Part shown: positions 45,507-54,969 of the stretch, in pieces | Layout: each line of letters opens with the position of its first letter | Numbering within the stretch: the stretch's first letter is position 1 | Source: Caulobacter zeae | Lineage (GTDB): Bacteria > Pseudomonadota > Alphaproteobacteria > Caulobacterales > Caulobacteraceae | Assembly (NCBI RefSeq): GCF_002858925.1 | Contig: NZ_PJRS01000020.1 | Span: 1 to 64,000 of the forward strand | DNA: 64,000 bases | Reading direction: 5' to 3' | Translations under genes and position numbers: made by a program | Notes under the pieces: generated by a model | Seen by the model: the letters and a program-made list of their open reading frames with translations, nothing else | Databases searched by the model: none | What the model was told of the DNA's origin: nothing

Positions 45507-45623
45507 GTGCGGCTTGGGGAACGACAGATCGCGGAGCTCGTCGAGTTCCTGGGTACGCTGACCGACGAGACCTTCGTCACGGATCCGCGGTTCTCGCTGC
45601 CTAAGCCTGGGTGCGGATCCTAG
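45507..45623 (+). pseudogene. Remnant 3' end of a cytochrome c peroxidase gene
   Basis: Translated in frame, 38 codons read VRLGERQIAELVEFLGTLTD and then ETFVTDPRFSLPKPGCGS, ending at a TAG. This is what the last residues of a di-heme cytochrome c peroxidase (MauG/CcpA family) look like: a helix that reads LVEFLGTLTD, then DPRFSLP. No heme motif or other part of the enzyme is present upstream; the preceding gene ends 18 bases earlier. I infer that the body of a third operon gene was deleted and its tail retained. A free-standing short peptide is less likely. Confidence 0.65.
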
Positions 45624-46105
45624 TCTTTCGGAACGGTCCCCGTCGCAGCGGCTATCGCGGCGTCGGCCTCGGCTTCGGCTTGCGCAATGGCGGCTTCCTG
45701 CGCCGCCAAGGCGGCTTGGATGGCTTGGTCGGCATTGTCCTGCGCCGCCTGCATCGCCGCTTCCTGCGCCGCCATGGCGGCTTGGATGGCCTGTTCCGTC
45801 GCCGCCTCGGAAGGTTCGCTCGGCGGTGCAGGCGGGGCGGCGGCGAAGATAGTCTGGGTCGCTTCGCCAGCGCTGGCGGTGTCGACCGAGAGCAGCGTCG
45901 AGACGCCCTGCGTCGTCGAGGCCTGTGCCGTCACGTTGGACTGCTGCTGGTTGTTCGTTGCGTTGTGGGCGGCGTTCGACAGTGCCTGGCTTACGGCCTC
46001 GAACAGGTTGCCCATGGCGATGGCGGGCGCGTCGCCCAAAACCTTGGTGTTCACCTGGCTGACGGAGTCGGTGATCTGGTCGTTGACGTTGGTCGGGAAG
46101 GCCAT
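45620..46105 (-). CDS. RebB-family R-body protein
   Basis: A 161-residue protein. Residues 1-75 (VNDQITDSVSQVNTKVLGDAPAIAMGNLFEAVSQALSNAAHNATNNQQQSNVTAQASTTQGVSTLLS) match the RebB/killing-trait family, the structural proteins of R-bodies: coiled protein ribbons that unroll. The C-terminal half is an Ala/Gln-rich helical tail with near-repeats of AAMAAQEAAMQAAQ. The start has GGAG six bases upstream. Only one reb-like gene is visible here, whereas R-body loci usually hold several. Its stop codon overlaps that of the peroxidase remnant. Confidence 0.78.
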   Translation of the reverse strand: MAFPTNVNDQITDSVSQVNTKVLGDAPAIAMGNLFEAVSQALSNAAHNATNNQQQSNVTAQASTTQGVSTLLSVDTASAGEATQTIFAAAPPAPPSEPSEAATEQAIQAAMAAQEAAMQAAQDNADQAIQAALAAQEAAIAQAEAEADAAIAAATGTVPKD

Positions 46106-46139
46106 GGTCGTCTCCGTGCTGGATCAGGCGGCCTTCGAA

Positions 46140-46179
46140 ATGAAAACCGCGGCTCATCCCTATGGATGGCCGCGGCTTT
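46140..46179 (-). terminator. Rho-independent terminator after lepA
   Basis: On the minus strand the stem AGCCGCGGCCATCC pairs with GGATGAGCCGCGGTT with one bulge, followed by TTCATTTC. It lies about 50 bases after the lepA stop and upstream of the reb gene, so the two are probably separate units. Confidence 0.75.
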
Positions 46180-46229
46180 CAGAATAGGAAATTTCGCACA
46201 AGGCGGGGGAGGGCGGAGCCCTCCGCCGA

Positions 46230-48038
46230 TCAATCCTCGTCCATCTTGAGGGCGGCGATGAAGGCTTCCTGCGGGATCTCGACCTTGCCGAACTGGCGCA
46301 TCCGCTTCTTGCCTTCCTTCTGCTTGTCCAGAAGCTTGCGCTTACGGCTGGCGTCGCCGCCGTAGCACTTGGCGGTCACGTCCTTGCGCAGGGCGCGTAC
46401 GGTTTCGCGGGCGATGATCCGGCCGCCGATGGCCGCCTGGATCGGGATGACGAACATGTGCTGCGGGATGAGCTCCTTCATCTTCTCGCACATGCCGCGG
46501 CCGCGGCTTTCGGCGCGGCTGCGGTGGACCAGCATCGACAGGGCGTCGACGGGCTCGCTGTTGACCAGGATCGACATCTTCACCAGGTCGCCGGCGCGAT
46601 AGTCCTCGAGCTGATAGTCGAAGCTGGCATAGCCCTTCGAGATCGACTTGAGACGATCGTAGAAGTCGAACACCACCTCGTTCAGCGGCAGGTCGTAGAT
46701 CACCATGGCGCGGTTGCCGACGTAGGACAGTTCGCGCTGCATGCCGCGACGGTCCTGGCAGAGCTTGATGACGCCGCCCAGGAACTCGTCCGGGGTGAAG
46801 ATCGTCGCCTTGATCCAGGGCTCGGCGATCTCCTCGATCTGCATGACGTCCGGCAGGTCGGCCGGGTTGTGCAGCTCGATCTCTTCGCCGTTGCGCATCT
46901 TGATCTTGTAGACCACCGACGGGGCGGTCGCGATCAGGTCGAGGTCGAACTCGCGGCTCAGGCGCTCCTGGATGATCTCCAGGTGCAGCAGGCCCAGGAA
47001 CCCGCAGCGGAAGCCGAAGCCCAGCGCGGCCGAGCTTTCCATTTCGAAGGTGAAGCTGGCGTCGTTCAGGCGCAGCTTGCCGACGGCGGCGCGCAGGTCC
47101 TCGAAGTCGGCGGCGTCGACCGGGAACAGGCCGCAGAACACCACCGGCACGACTTCCTTGAAGCCTTTCAGCGGTTCGGCGGTCTGCTTCTTCTCGTCGG
47201 TGATGGTGTCGCCGACGGCGGCGTCGGCCACTTCCTTGATCGAGGCGGTGAAGAAGCCGACCTCGCCCGGGCCCAGCAGCGCCACGTCGGTGGCCTTGGG
47301 CGTGAACACGCCGACCTTGTCGATGCGGTGGGTGGCGCCGGTCTGCATCATGCGGACCTGCTGGCCGGCCTTCAGCGTGCCGTCGAAGATGCGCACCAGC
47401 ACGACCACGCCGAGATAGGCGTCGTACCAGGCGTCGACCAGCAGGGCCTTCAGCGGCGCATTGACGTCGCCCTTGGGGGCGGGCAGGCGGGTGACGATGG
47501 CTTCCAGCACGTCGGGGATGCCGATGCCGGTCTTGGCCGAGCACTCGACGGCGTCCGACGCGTCCAGGCCGATGACGTCCTCGATCTGGGCCTTGACCCG
47601 ATCGACGTCGGCGGCCGGCAGGTCGACCTTGTTGAGGACTGGAACGATCTCGTGGTTGTTGTCGATGGCCTGGTAGACATTGGCCAGGGTCTGGGCTTCC
47701 ACGCCCTGCGAGGCGTCGACGACCAGAATCGAGCCTTCGCAGGCGGCCAGCGAGCGCGACACTTCATAGGCGAAGTCGACGTGCCCGGGGGTGTCCATCA
47801 GGTTCAGGACATAGGTCTCGCCGTCGGCGGCCTTGTAGTTCAGGCGCACGGTCTGCGCCTTGATGGTGATGCCGCGCTCCTTCTCGATGTCCATGTTGTC
47901 GAGGACCTGGGCGCTCATCTCGCGCGCTGTCAGGCCGCCGGTGGTCTGGATCAGGCGGTCGGACAGGGTCGACTTGCCGTGGTCGATGTGGGCCACGATC
48001 GAGAAATTGCGGATCTTGTCGAGGGGCGTAGAGCTCAT
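46230..48038 (-). CDS. lepA: Elongation factor 4 (LepA)
   Basis: A 602-residue translational GTPase. G1 is AHIDHGKST (near residue 16), G3 DTPGHVDF and G4 NKVDLP. The unique LepA C-terminal domain has [46 protein letters not shown]. It acts on stalled or misplaced ribosomes. The ATG at 48038 is where homology begins; the open frame continues far upstream antisense to murC. Divergent from murC with about 100 bases between. Confidence 0.96.
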   Translation of the reverse strand: MSSTPLDKIRNFSIVAHIDHGKSTLSDRLIQTTGGLTAREMSAQVLDNMDIEKERGITIKAQTVRLNYKAADGETYVLNLMDTPGHVDFAYEVSRSLAACEGSILVVDASQGVEAQTLANVYQAIDNNHEIVPVLNKVDLPAADVDRVKAQIEDVIGLDASDAVECSAKTGIGIPDVLEAIVTRLPAPKGDVNAPLKALLVDAWYDAYLGVVVLVRIFDGTLKAGQQVRMMQTGATHRIDKVGVFTPKATDVALLGPGEVGFFTASIKEVADAAVGDTITDEKKQTAEPLKGFKEVVPVVFCGLFPVDAADFEDLRAAVGKLRLNDASFTFEMESSAALGFGFRCGFLGLLHLEIIQERLSREFDLDLIATAPSVVYKIKMRNGEEIELHNPADLPDVMQIEEIAEPWIKATIFTPDEFLGGVIKLCQDRRGMQRELSYVGNRAMVIYDLPLNEVVFDFYDRLKSISKGYASFDYQLEDYRAGDLVKMSILVNSEPVDALSMLVHRSRAESRGRGMCEKMKELIPQHMFVIPIQAAIGGRIIARETVRALRKDVTAKCYGGDASRKRKLLDKQKEGKKRMRQFGKVEIPQEAFIAALKMDED

Positions 48039-48140
48039 GCGCGTGCGTCTATCACATTTGCACCGGTTCGCGAGGGGGCGTGACGGGTTTGCGTCATCGA
48101 CCCCGTTCACGGCGGGCCTCAAATCGTCTAATCCGACGCG

Positions 48141-49559
<1,419 letters not shown>

Positions 49560-49564
49560 ATCTG

Positions 49565-50464
49565 ATGACCTGGAAGACCCAACTCCCGACCGTTCGTGGC
49601 AAGCTGCTGATCGACGAGGCCCTGGCCCCGTTCACCTGGTTCCGCGTCGGCGGGCCGGCCGACGTGGTGTTCCTGCCGGCCGACGAGCAGGACCTGGCCG
49701 ACTTCCTGAAGGCCCTGGATCCGGCCGTGCCGGTGATGGCCATCGGCGTCGGCTCCAACCTGCTGGTCCGCGACGGCGGCGTCGAGGGGGTGATCATCCG
49801 CCTGGGCAAGGGCTTCAACGACGTCCGCAAGCTGGACGACGTCAGCATTCATGCGGGAGCCGCCGTGCCCGACGCGGTCGTAGCGCGTAAAGCGGCCGAG
49901 TTCGGGATCGCCGGGCTGGAGTTCTTCGCCGGCATTCCTGGCACTGTCGGCGGCGCGGTGGTCATGAACGCCGGCTGCTACGGTTCGGAGACCACCAACA
50001 TCATCGCCACCGCGACGGTGATGGACCGCAAGGGCAAGGTCTTCCTGATGGGAGACAACGACCTGAAGCACACCTACCGGCATAGCGCGATCCAGGGCAC
50101 GGACCTGATTGTTCTGAGCGCCGTGTTCGAGGGAACCGTCGACGAACCGGCCGCGATCAAGGCCCGCATGGCCGAGATCACCAGCCGTCGCGAGACCACC
50201 CAGCCCATCCGCGAAAAGACTGGCGGCTCGACCTTCAAGAACCCGCCGGGCCACTCGTCGTGGAAGCTGGTCGACGAGGCCGGCTGGCGCGGCAAGCTGT
50301 TCGGCGGTGCGATGTTCTCGCCCCTGCACAGCAACTTCCTGATCAACACCGGCGAGGCCACCGCGGCCGACCTGGAAGGCCTGGGCGACACTGTCCGCGC
50401 CGACGTTCTGGCCAAGACCGGCGTCCAGCTGGACTGGGAGATCAAGCGGATCGGCAGATCCTGA
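49565..50464 (+). CDS. murB: UDP-N-acetylenolpyruvoylglucosamine reductase
   Basis: A 299-residue FAD enzyme that makes UDP-MurNAc. [18 protein letters not shown] starts the FAD domain, [20 protein letters not shown] follows, and [20 protein letters not shown] is the substrate-binding segment. The short-loop (type II-like) form is seen. The end of the conserved [19 protein letters not shown] is near residue 260. Co-transcribed with murC. Confidence 0.95.
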   Translation: MTWKTQLPTVRGKLLIDEALAPFTWFRVGGPADVVFLPADEQDLADFLKALDPAVPVMAIGVGSNLLVRDGGVEGVIIRLGKGFNDVRKLDDVSIHAGAAVPDAVVARKAAEFGIAGLEFFAGIPGTVGGAVVMNAGCYGSETTNIIATATVMDRKGKVFLMGDNDLKHTYRHSAIQGTDLIVLSAVFEGTVDEPAAIKARMAEITSRRETTQPIREKTGGSTFKNPPGHSSWKLVDEAGWRGKLFGGAMFSPLHSNFLINTGEATAADLEGLGDTVRADVLAKTGVQLDWEIKRIGRS

Positions 50465-50629
50465 TCCCTCTCCCCTTGTGGGAGAGGGTGGCCCGAAGGG
50501 CCGGGTGAGGGGTCTCTCAGAAATCAGACGCCGCGACAGCCGATCAGCCGTCGCGGCGTTTTTCGTTCGTGCGCCCCCTCATCATCCGTCAGCTTCGCTG
50601 ACACCTTCTCCCGCAAGGGGAGAAGGGTC
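50464..50629. repeat. Bipartite GC-rich palindromic element (R8)
   Basis: ATCCCTCTCCCCTTGTGGGA with GAGGGTGGCCCGAAGGGCCG and GGTGAGGGG on the left, and GCCCCCTCATCATCCGTCAG with CTTCTCCCGCAAGGGGAGAAG on the right. The murB terminator lies in the middle. It separates the convergent murB and symporter genes. Confidence 0.7.
50528..50563 (+). terminator. Rho-independent terminator after murB
   Basis: ACGCCGCGAC (50528-50537) pairs with GTCGCGGCGT (50550-50559), followed by a run of T. About 65 bases after the murB stop. Confidence 0.85.
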
Positions 50630-51932
50630 ACACATCCTTCTTCGACAGATATTCCTCGACGTCGATCTCCTTCTCCCACCGCGCCACCGCGGTGGCGATC
50701 GACAGGTCGCACGTGACGTTCGGCACGGTGCGGATCATGTCGAGGATGCGGTCGAAAGGCAGGATGAAGCCGACGATGATCGCCGTCTGGGTGGGGCCGA
50801 CGCCGATGGTGGCCAGCACGGCGGCCAGCACGAACAGCGACCCCGACGGCACCGGCGCCACGCCCATGGCGACGATGGTGGTGGTGATGGCCACCAGGGC
50901 GTAGTCGGCCAGGGTCAGCGGCACGCCGAAGGCCTGGGCGGCGAACATGGTCAGCATGGCCACGTACATCGCCGTGCCGTCCATGCCGATGGTGGCCCCC
51001 AGCGGCAGGACGGTCGACGAGATCGACGGCTTCACGCCCAGGTTCTCTTCCGCCACCCGGATCGCCACCGGCAGGGTGGCCGAGCTGGACGAGGTGGAGA
51101 AGCCCACCAGGATGGCGTCCATGCAGCCGCGATAGAATGGCAAGAGCGGCAGCCACGCCCCCAGCCGCACCACGGCGGCATGGGTGACGAAGGTCTGGAT
51201 CGCCGCGCCGATGATCACGCAGACCCCCAGCTTGGCCACGTGCAGGAAGGTCTCGGGCCCATTGGTGCCCATGACCACGGCGATCAGGGCGAAGACGCCG
51301 AACGGCGCGGCCTCCATCACGAAGCCGACGATGCGCAGCATCACCTCGCTGGCGCTGGCCAGCAGTTTGGCGACCGGCTCGCCGTCCTTGCCCGCGACGA
51401 TCACCCCGGCCCCGACCAGCACGGCGAAGAAGATGATCGCCAGGGTCTCGCCCTCGGCAAGCGCCTTGATTGGGTTCAGCGGCACGATGCCGATGAACAG
51501 CTCGGCCGGCGACTTGGGCGGGGCCACGGCCTGGGGGGCGGCGTTGTGCAGGTCGGCGCCGACGCCGGGACCCAGCAGGGTGGCGATGGTCAGGCCGATA
51601 CTGACCGCGATCAGGGTGGTCAGCACGTACATGGCGATGGTCTTGACGCCGATGCCGCCCAGCCGCCGGGCGTCGCCCAGCTGGGCAACTCCCGAGGCGA
51701 TGATCACGAAGACCAGCGGGGCCACCATCATGCGGATCAGCCGCACGAAGATGTCGCCCATCCACTTCAGGCTGGTCGCGCCTTCGCCCCAGAAGTAGCC
51801 GACCACGGCCCCGACCACGAGGGCGGCCAGGATCCGTTTCCACAGCGAGATCCCGAACCACAGCTGAAGCGGGTTCTTGGGGCGGGGCGGGGGCGGCGCG
51901 TCGGCTGTTCTTGGGGCGAGGGCGTCGGTCAT
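50628..51932 (-). CDS. Dicarboxylate/amino acid:cation symporter
   Basis: A 434-residue DAACS-family transporter (DctA/GltP relatives) with eight membrane segments and two hairpin loops. The serine-rich hairpin is VGFSTSSSSATLPVAIRVAEENLGV, and LGATIGMDGTAMYVAMLTMFAAQ is the second binding segment. It would take up C4-dicarboxylates or acidic amino acids with Na+ or H+. The ATG at 51932 is chosen because homologues begin there; the frame runs further back into a repeat. Confidence 0.92.
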   Translation of the reverse strand: MTDALAPRTADAPPPPRPKNPLQLWFGISLWKRILAALVVGAVVGYFWGEGATSLKWMGDIFVRLIRMMVAPLVFVIIASGVAQLGDARRLGGIGVKTIAMYVLTTLIAVSIGLTIATLLGPGVGADLHNAAPQAVAPPKSPAELFIGIVPLNPIKALAEGETLAIIFFAVLVGAGVIVAGKDGEPVAKLLASASEVMLRIVGFVMEAAPFGVFALIAVVMGTNGPETFLHVAKLGVCVIIGAAIQTFVTHAAVVRLGAWLPLLPFYRGCMDAILVGFSTSSSSATLPVAIRVAEENLGVKPSISSTVLPLGATIGMDGTAMYVAMLTMFAAQAFGVPLTLADYALVAITTTIVAMGVAPVPSGSLFVLAAVLATIGVGPTQTAIIVGFILPFDRILDMIRTVPNVTCDLSIATAVARWEKEIDVEEYLSKKDV

Positions 51933-52018
51933 GTCGCCAGAGCACGGCGTTATGCGAGGTGGGTCAAGCGTCTTGCGCCAGGTTCCGCTGATCGGTGCTC
52001 GGCGGCTGCGCCTATCGA

Positions 52019-52133
52019 ACCCTCTCCCAGAGGGAGAGGGAGGGTGAGGGGTTACGAGGTTGGACGATGTGCCGGCGCTCCGTCGAGCGCCGTAACCCCT
52101 CACCCCGGCCCTCTCCCTATGGGAGAGGGAGGG
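52019..52133. repeat. GC-rich palindromic element (R9)
   Basis: ACCCTCTCCCAGAGGGAGAG and GGTGAGGGGTTACG on the left are mirrored by CGTAACCCCTCACC and CCCTCTCCCTATGGGAGAGG on the right, with GGCGCTCCGTCGAGCGCC inside. The gap holds nothing else before the epimerase stop. Confidence 0.8.
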
Positions 52134-52137
52134 CTGC

Positions 52138-53151
52138 TCACAGCCACAGCCCTTCCGCGTCGACGCCGTCGCCCCAGAACCCCGCCGTCGGCGGCGTGAT
52201 CCGGCCGCCGACCACGCGCAGGCCGCCGGGGTGGTCTTCCTTCAGCCACCACGGTCCGTCGAGGTCGGCGAAGGCGCATTCGGCGGCCAGGTGCAGGGCC
52301 GGCGCGATGGCCAGGGACGAGGCGACCATGCAGCCGGTCATCAGGGTGAAGCCCAGGTCCTTGGCGGCGCGCAGCATGGCCAGCGCCTCGGTCAGGCCGC
52401 CGGACTTGTCGAGCTTGAGGTTCACCGCCTGGTAGCGCGCCCGCAGGGCCGGCAGGTCGGCGGCGGTATGCACGGACTCGTCGGCGCAGATCGGGAAGGG
52501 GGGCGCATAGCCCTCCAGGGCGGCGTCTTCGCCGGCCGGCAGGGGCTGTTCGACCAGGGCGATGTTGAGGCGCGACAGCTGGTTTTCCAGGCTGCGCAGG
52601 ATGTCGAAGGTCCAGCCTTCGTTGGGGTCGACGATCAGGGCGGCGTCCGGCGCGGCGGCCGCGACGGCGGCCAGGCGGGCGGCGGGGTCTTCGGCCGAGA
52701 GCTTGACCTTGATCAGCGGCGCTCCGGCGACCTTGGCCGCGGCCTGCGCCATGGCGTCCGGCGTATCGAGGCTGACGGTGACGGCGGTGACGAGGGCGCT
52801 CGGGATGGCGAGACCCGTGGCGGCGGCGACCGAGACGCCCGAGGTCTTGGCCCGCAGGTCCCAGATCGCGCAGTCCAGGGCGTTGCGCGCCGCGCCGGCC
52901 GGCAACAGGGCCAGGGCTTCGGAAAGGTCGCCGCCCATGGCGATCAGGCGCGCGGCGGGCGCCAGTTGCGCCTCGACGCCCTGCACGGTCTCGCCGTAGC
53001 GGGCGTAGGGCACGCTCTCGCCGCGACCGACGTGACCGTCCTGCGCGATCTCGACCACCACCACGTCGGCGGCGGTCTTGACCCCGCGCGAGATGCGGAA
53101 CGGGGCGGCGAGCGGATGGCTGACGGGGCGGACGGCGACGAGGCGGCTCAT
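52138..53151 (-). CDS. Dipeptide epimerase (L-Ala-D/L-Glu epimerase type)
   Basis: A 337-residue enolase-superfamily enzyme. The base lysine is in LIKVKLS, metal ligands are in IVDPNEGW, VEQPLP and CADESVH, the second base is in NLKLDKSGG, and FADLDGPWWL is the end motif of the AEE subgroup. It probably recycles cell-wall peptides such as L-Ala-D-Glu, which fits the murC-murB genes 2 kb away, though it has its own unit. Exact dipeptide specificity is uncertain. Confidence 0.88.
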   Translation of the reverse strand: MSRLVAVRPVSHPLAAPFRISRGVKTAADVVVVEIAQDGHVGRGESVPYARYGETVQGVEAQLAPAARLIAMGGDLSEALALLPAGAARNALDCAIWDLRAKTSGVSVAAATGLAIPSALVTAVTVSLDTPDAMAQAAAKVAGAPLIKVKLSAEDPAARLAAVAAAAPDAALIVDPNEGWTFDILRSLENQLSRLNIALVEQPLPAGEDAALEGYAPPFPICADESVHTAADLPALRARYQAVNLKLDKSGGLTEALAMLRAAKDLGFTLMTGCMVASSLAIAPALHLAAECAFADLDGPWWLKEDHPGGLRVVGGRITPPTAGFWGDGVDAEGLWL

Positions 53152-53192
53152 GTCCCCTGGCTTGGCGCCATTCGAGGGCTTTGGCGAGGGGA

Positions 53193-53414
53193 TCAGCGCC
53201 TGGAGAAGCGCGGGATCGGCGAGTCGGCGCGGCGCTCGGCCATGACCCGCAGGGCCAGGCGCGGGCGGATGACGAAGAGGCCGGCCCAGATCAGCAGCAC
53301 GCCGGCGTAGCTGATCGAGCCCCAGAGCCCTGCGGGACGGCCCGGGCGGGTCCGGCGGACGGAGGCGCTACGAGCTGGAGCGTCGAAGAACTGGGTCATG
53401 GCGATGTCGGTCAT
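53193..53414 (-). CDS. Small single-pass membrane protein
   Basis: A 73-residue protein with one membrane helix (ISYAGVLLIWAGLFVI) between basic stretches. A strong ribosome site (GGAGG five bases before the ATG at 53414) supports it. The gene is upstream of the epimerase in the same direction. No family recognised. Confidence 0.6.
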   Translation of the reverse strand: MTDIAMTQFFDAPARSASVRRTRPGRPAGLWGSISYAGVLLIWAGLFVIRPRLALRVMAERRADSPIPRFSRR

Positions 53415-53528
53415 GGCTTCCTCCGTGGACGCTTTCGACCCTGCGCCTCGGGTGCGTCAGAACGGGACGTATAGCCGAACGCCTCGCGCATCCTTATGTC
53501 AGGGGCGCAACACGCCTTTGGAGTTCCC

Positions 53529-53840
53529 ATGTCGAAGCCCGTCACCATCAACATCCCGCACGAACTCGGCGTGGCCGAGGCCAAGCGCCGGATCGAGAAC
53601 GGCTTCGAACAGCTGGGCGCCCAGATCCCGGGCGGGCTGGCCAATGTCACCAAGGCCTGGCGCGACGACGTGCTGGATTTCTCGGCCCTGGTCATGGGCC
53701 AGAACATCACCGGCAAGCTGAACGTCGCCGCCAACGTGGTGATCGTCGAGGTCGTGCTGCCGGGCCTGCTGGGCATGATCGCCGGCAAGATCACCGGCCA
53801 GGTCAAGAAGCAGGGCACGCTGCTGCTCGAGAAGAAGTAA
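53529..53840 (+). CDS. PHA-granule-type (polyhydroxyalkanoic acid system) protein
   Basis: A 103-residue protein: VTINIPHELGVAEAKRRIENGFEQL, then FSALVMGQNITGKLNVAANVVIVEVVLPGLLGMIAGKI. This pattern is that of the polyhydroxyalkanoic-acid-system family, small proteins linked to storage-granule synthesis. The ATG at 53529 has GGAG five bases upstream. No PHA polymerase gene is nearby, so the role is inferred from family only. Confidence 0.78.
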   Translation: MSKPVTINIPHELGVAEAKRRIENGFEQLGAQIPGGLANVTKAWRDDVLDFSALVMGQNITGKLNVAANVVIVEVVLPGLLGMIAGKITGQVKKQGTLLLEKK

Positions 53841-53899
53841 GCGCCGGCCTGCACCGAATATCCACGCCGCCTTCATCGGTCTTCGTGGCAGGATGAGGC

Positions 53900-54484
53900 A
53901 TGCTTCCCGTCCTGGATACCGGGAGCGCGGTGATGGACCTGCCTGTGAAACCAAGAACCCTGAGGGCCGCCGGCTGGGGTCTGGCGGCGCTGCTGCTGGC
54001 CGCGCCGTGGCTGGCGATGCAGGTCACCGACGAGGTGGCGTGGAGCCCTTGGGACTTCGCCCTGTTCGCGGCCATGCTGGGCGGGGCGGGCCTGATGCTG
54101 GAACTGGCGGTGATGCGCAGCCGGCACATGGCTTATCGCGCTGGAGCGGTGCTCGCCGTCGGCGCGGCTTTCCTGATGATCTGGGCCAGTCTGGCGGTCG
54201 GGATCGTCGGAAACGAAGGCGATCAGATCAATCTGGCCTATCCCGGCGTCGTGGCGCTGGCCCTGGCGACGGCCGCCGCATGGCGGTTCAGGGCGGCCGG
54301 GCTCGCCAAGGCCATGCTGGTCGCGGCCGCGACCCTTGCGGCCATCGCTGTCTTCGCCCTGTCGACGGGGCCGGGCGGATCGCCGGGCGCCCTGGCCGAG
54401 ATCCTGGTCGCCAACGGCGTGTTCGCCGCCCTGTTCGCCGGGGCGGCGGTGCTGTTCAGCCTGGCTGCACGGCGCGGCGGCTAG
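53900..54484 (+). CDS. Hypothetical multi-pass membrane protein
   Basis: A 194-residue protein with five or six hydrophobic segments (for example GWGLAALLLAAPWLAM, FALFAAMLGGAGLMLELAV and AAGLAKAMLVAAATLAAIAVFAL). AGGA six bases before the ATG at 53900 supports this start; an ATG at 53933 is possible. No conserved domain recognised. Confidence 0.75.
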   Translation: MLPVLDTGSAVMDLPVKPRTLRAAGWGLAALLLAAPWLAMQVTDEVAWSPWDFALFAAMLGGAGLMLELAVMRSRHMAYRAGAVLAVGAAFLMIWASLAVGIVGNEGDQINLAYPGVVALALATAAAWRFRAAGLAKAMLVAAATLAAIAVFALSTGPGGSPGALAEILVANGVFAALFAGAAVLFSLAARRGG

Positions 54485-54494
54485 GCCCCGTCGC

Positions 54495-54908
54495 TCACAG
54501 CCGTCGCGGATCGTGGTCGTGGCGGCCCAGGCTCTCGAACTTGCCTTCCTCGGCCTTGTTGACGAACTGCGAGGCCACCAGCCAGGCCTTCACCGGGCGC
54601 AGGGTGGCCAGGCATCCAAGGATCAGGGCCGGGAACACGGTCACGAAATGCACCCAGATCGGCGGGCGATAGACCACCTCGACCCAGGCGAAGGCGAAGG
54701 TCACCAGGATGCCGACGCCGCTCATCACGAAGAAGGCCGGCCCGTCGGCGGGCTCGGCGAAGCCGTAGTCCAGGCCGCATTGGTCGCAGGACGGCGCCAG
54801 CGCCAGGAAGCCCTTGAACAGCTTGCCCTCCCCGCAGCGCGGGCAGCGCTGGCGAAAGCCGCTGACGATGGGCGAGGGCGGATCGAAGAACTCGTGTCCG
54901 GGCGTCAT
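54495..54908 (-). CDS. DUF983 membrane protein
   Basis: A 137-residue protein. A zinc-ribbon-like part CPRCGEGKLFKGFLALAPSCDQCGLD is followed by two membrane segments (FFVMSGVGILVTFAFAWVEV and VTVFPALILGCLATL). This is the DUF983 pattern, of unknown function and common in alphaproteobacteria. It is divergent from the MocR gene, with the large operator in the 61-base gap. Confidence 0.85.
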   Translation of the reverse strand: MTPGHEFFDPPSPIVSGFRQRCPRCGEGKLFKGFLALAPSCDQCGLDYGFAEPADGPAFFVMSGVGILVTFAFAWVEVVYRPPIWVHFVTVFPALILGCLATLRPVKAWLVASQFVNKAEEGKFESLGRHDHDPRRL

Positions 54909-54930
54909 GACCCCTACCTACAATCCGAAA

Positions 54931-54968
54931 ATTGATCCATACATTACGGTATAAATGTATGGATCAAT
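54931..54968. promoter_or_regulatory. Perfect 15-bp inverted repeat, operator of the MocR gene
   Basis: ATTGATCCATACATT (54931-54945), an eight-base spacer, and AATGTATGGATCAAT (54954-54968). It ends one base before the ATG at 54970. A TTGATC at 54932 with ATGTAT 17 bases on could serve as -35 and -10, so the same bases may be promoter and operator, and the mRNA may be nearly leaderless. The symmetry would equally serve the divergent DUF983 gene. Confidence 0.75.
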
Positions 54969-54969
54969 C

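Noticed and set aside
45490..45623. The 38-codon frame as a functional small protein
   Set aside because: Its sequence resembles the C-terminal end of a peroxidase and lacks any feature of an independent peptide, so a remnant is the simpler reading.
54955..54969. Earlier ATG for the MocR gene
   Set aside because: It lies inside the perfect palindrome and has no ribosome site. The ATG at 54970 is followed by sequence typical of the family.
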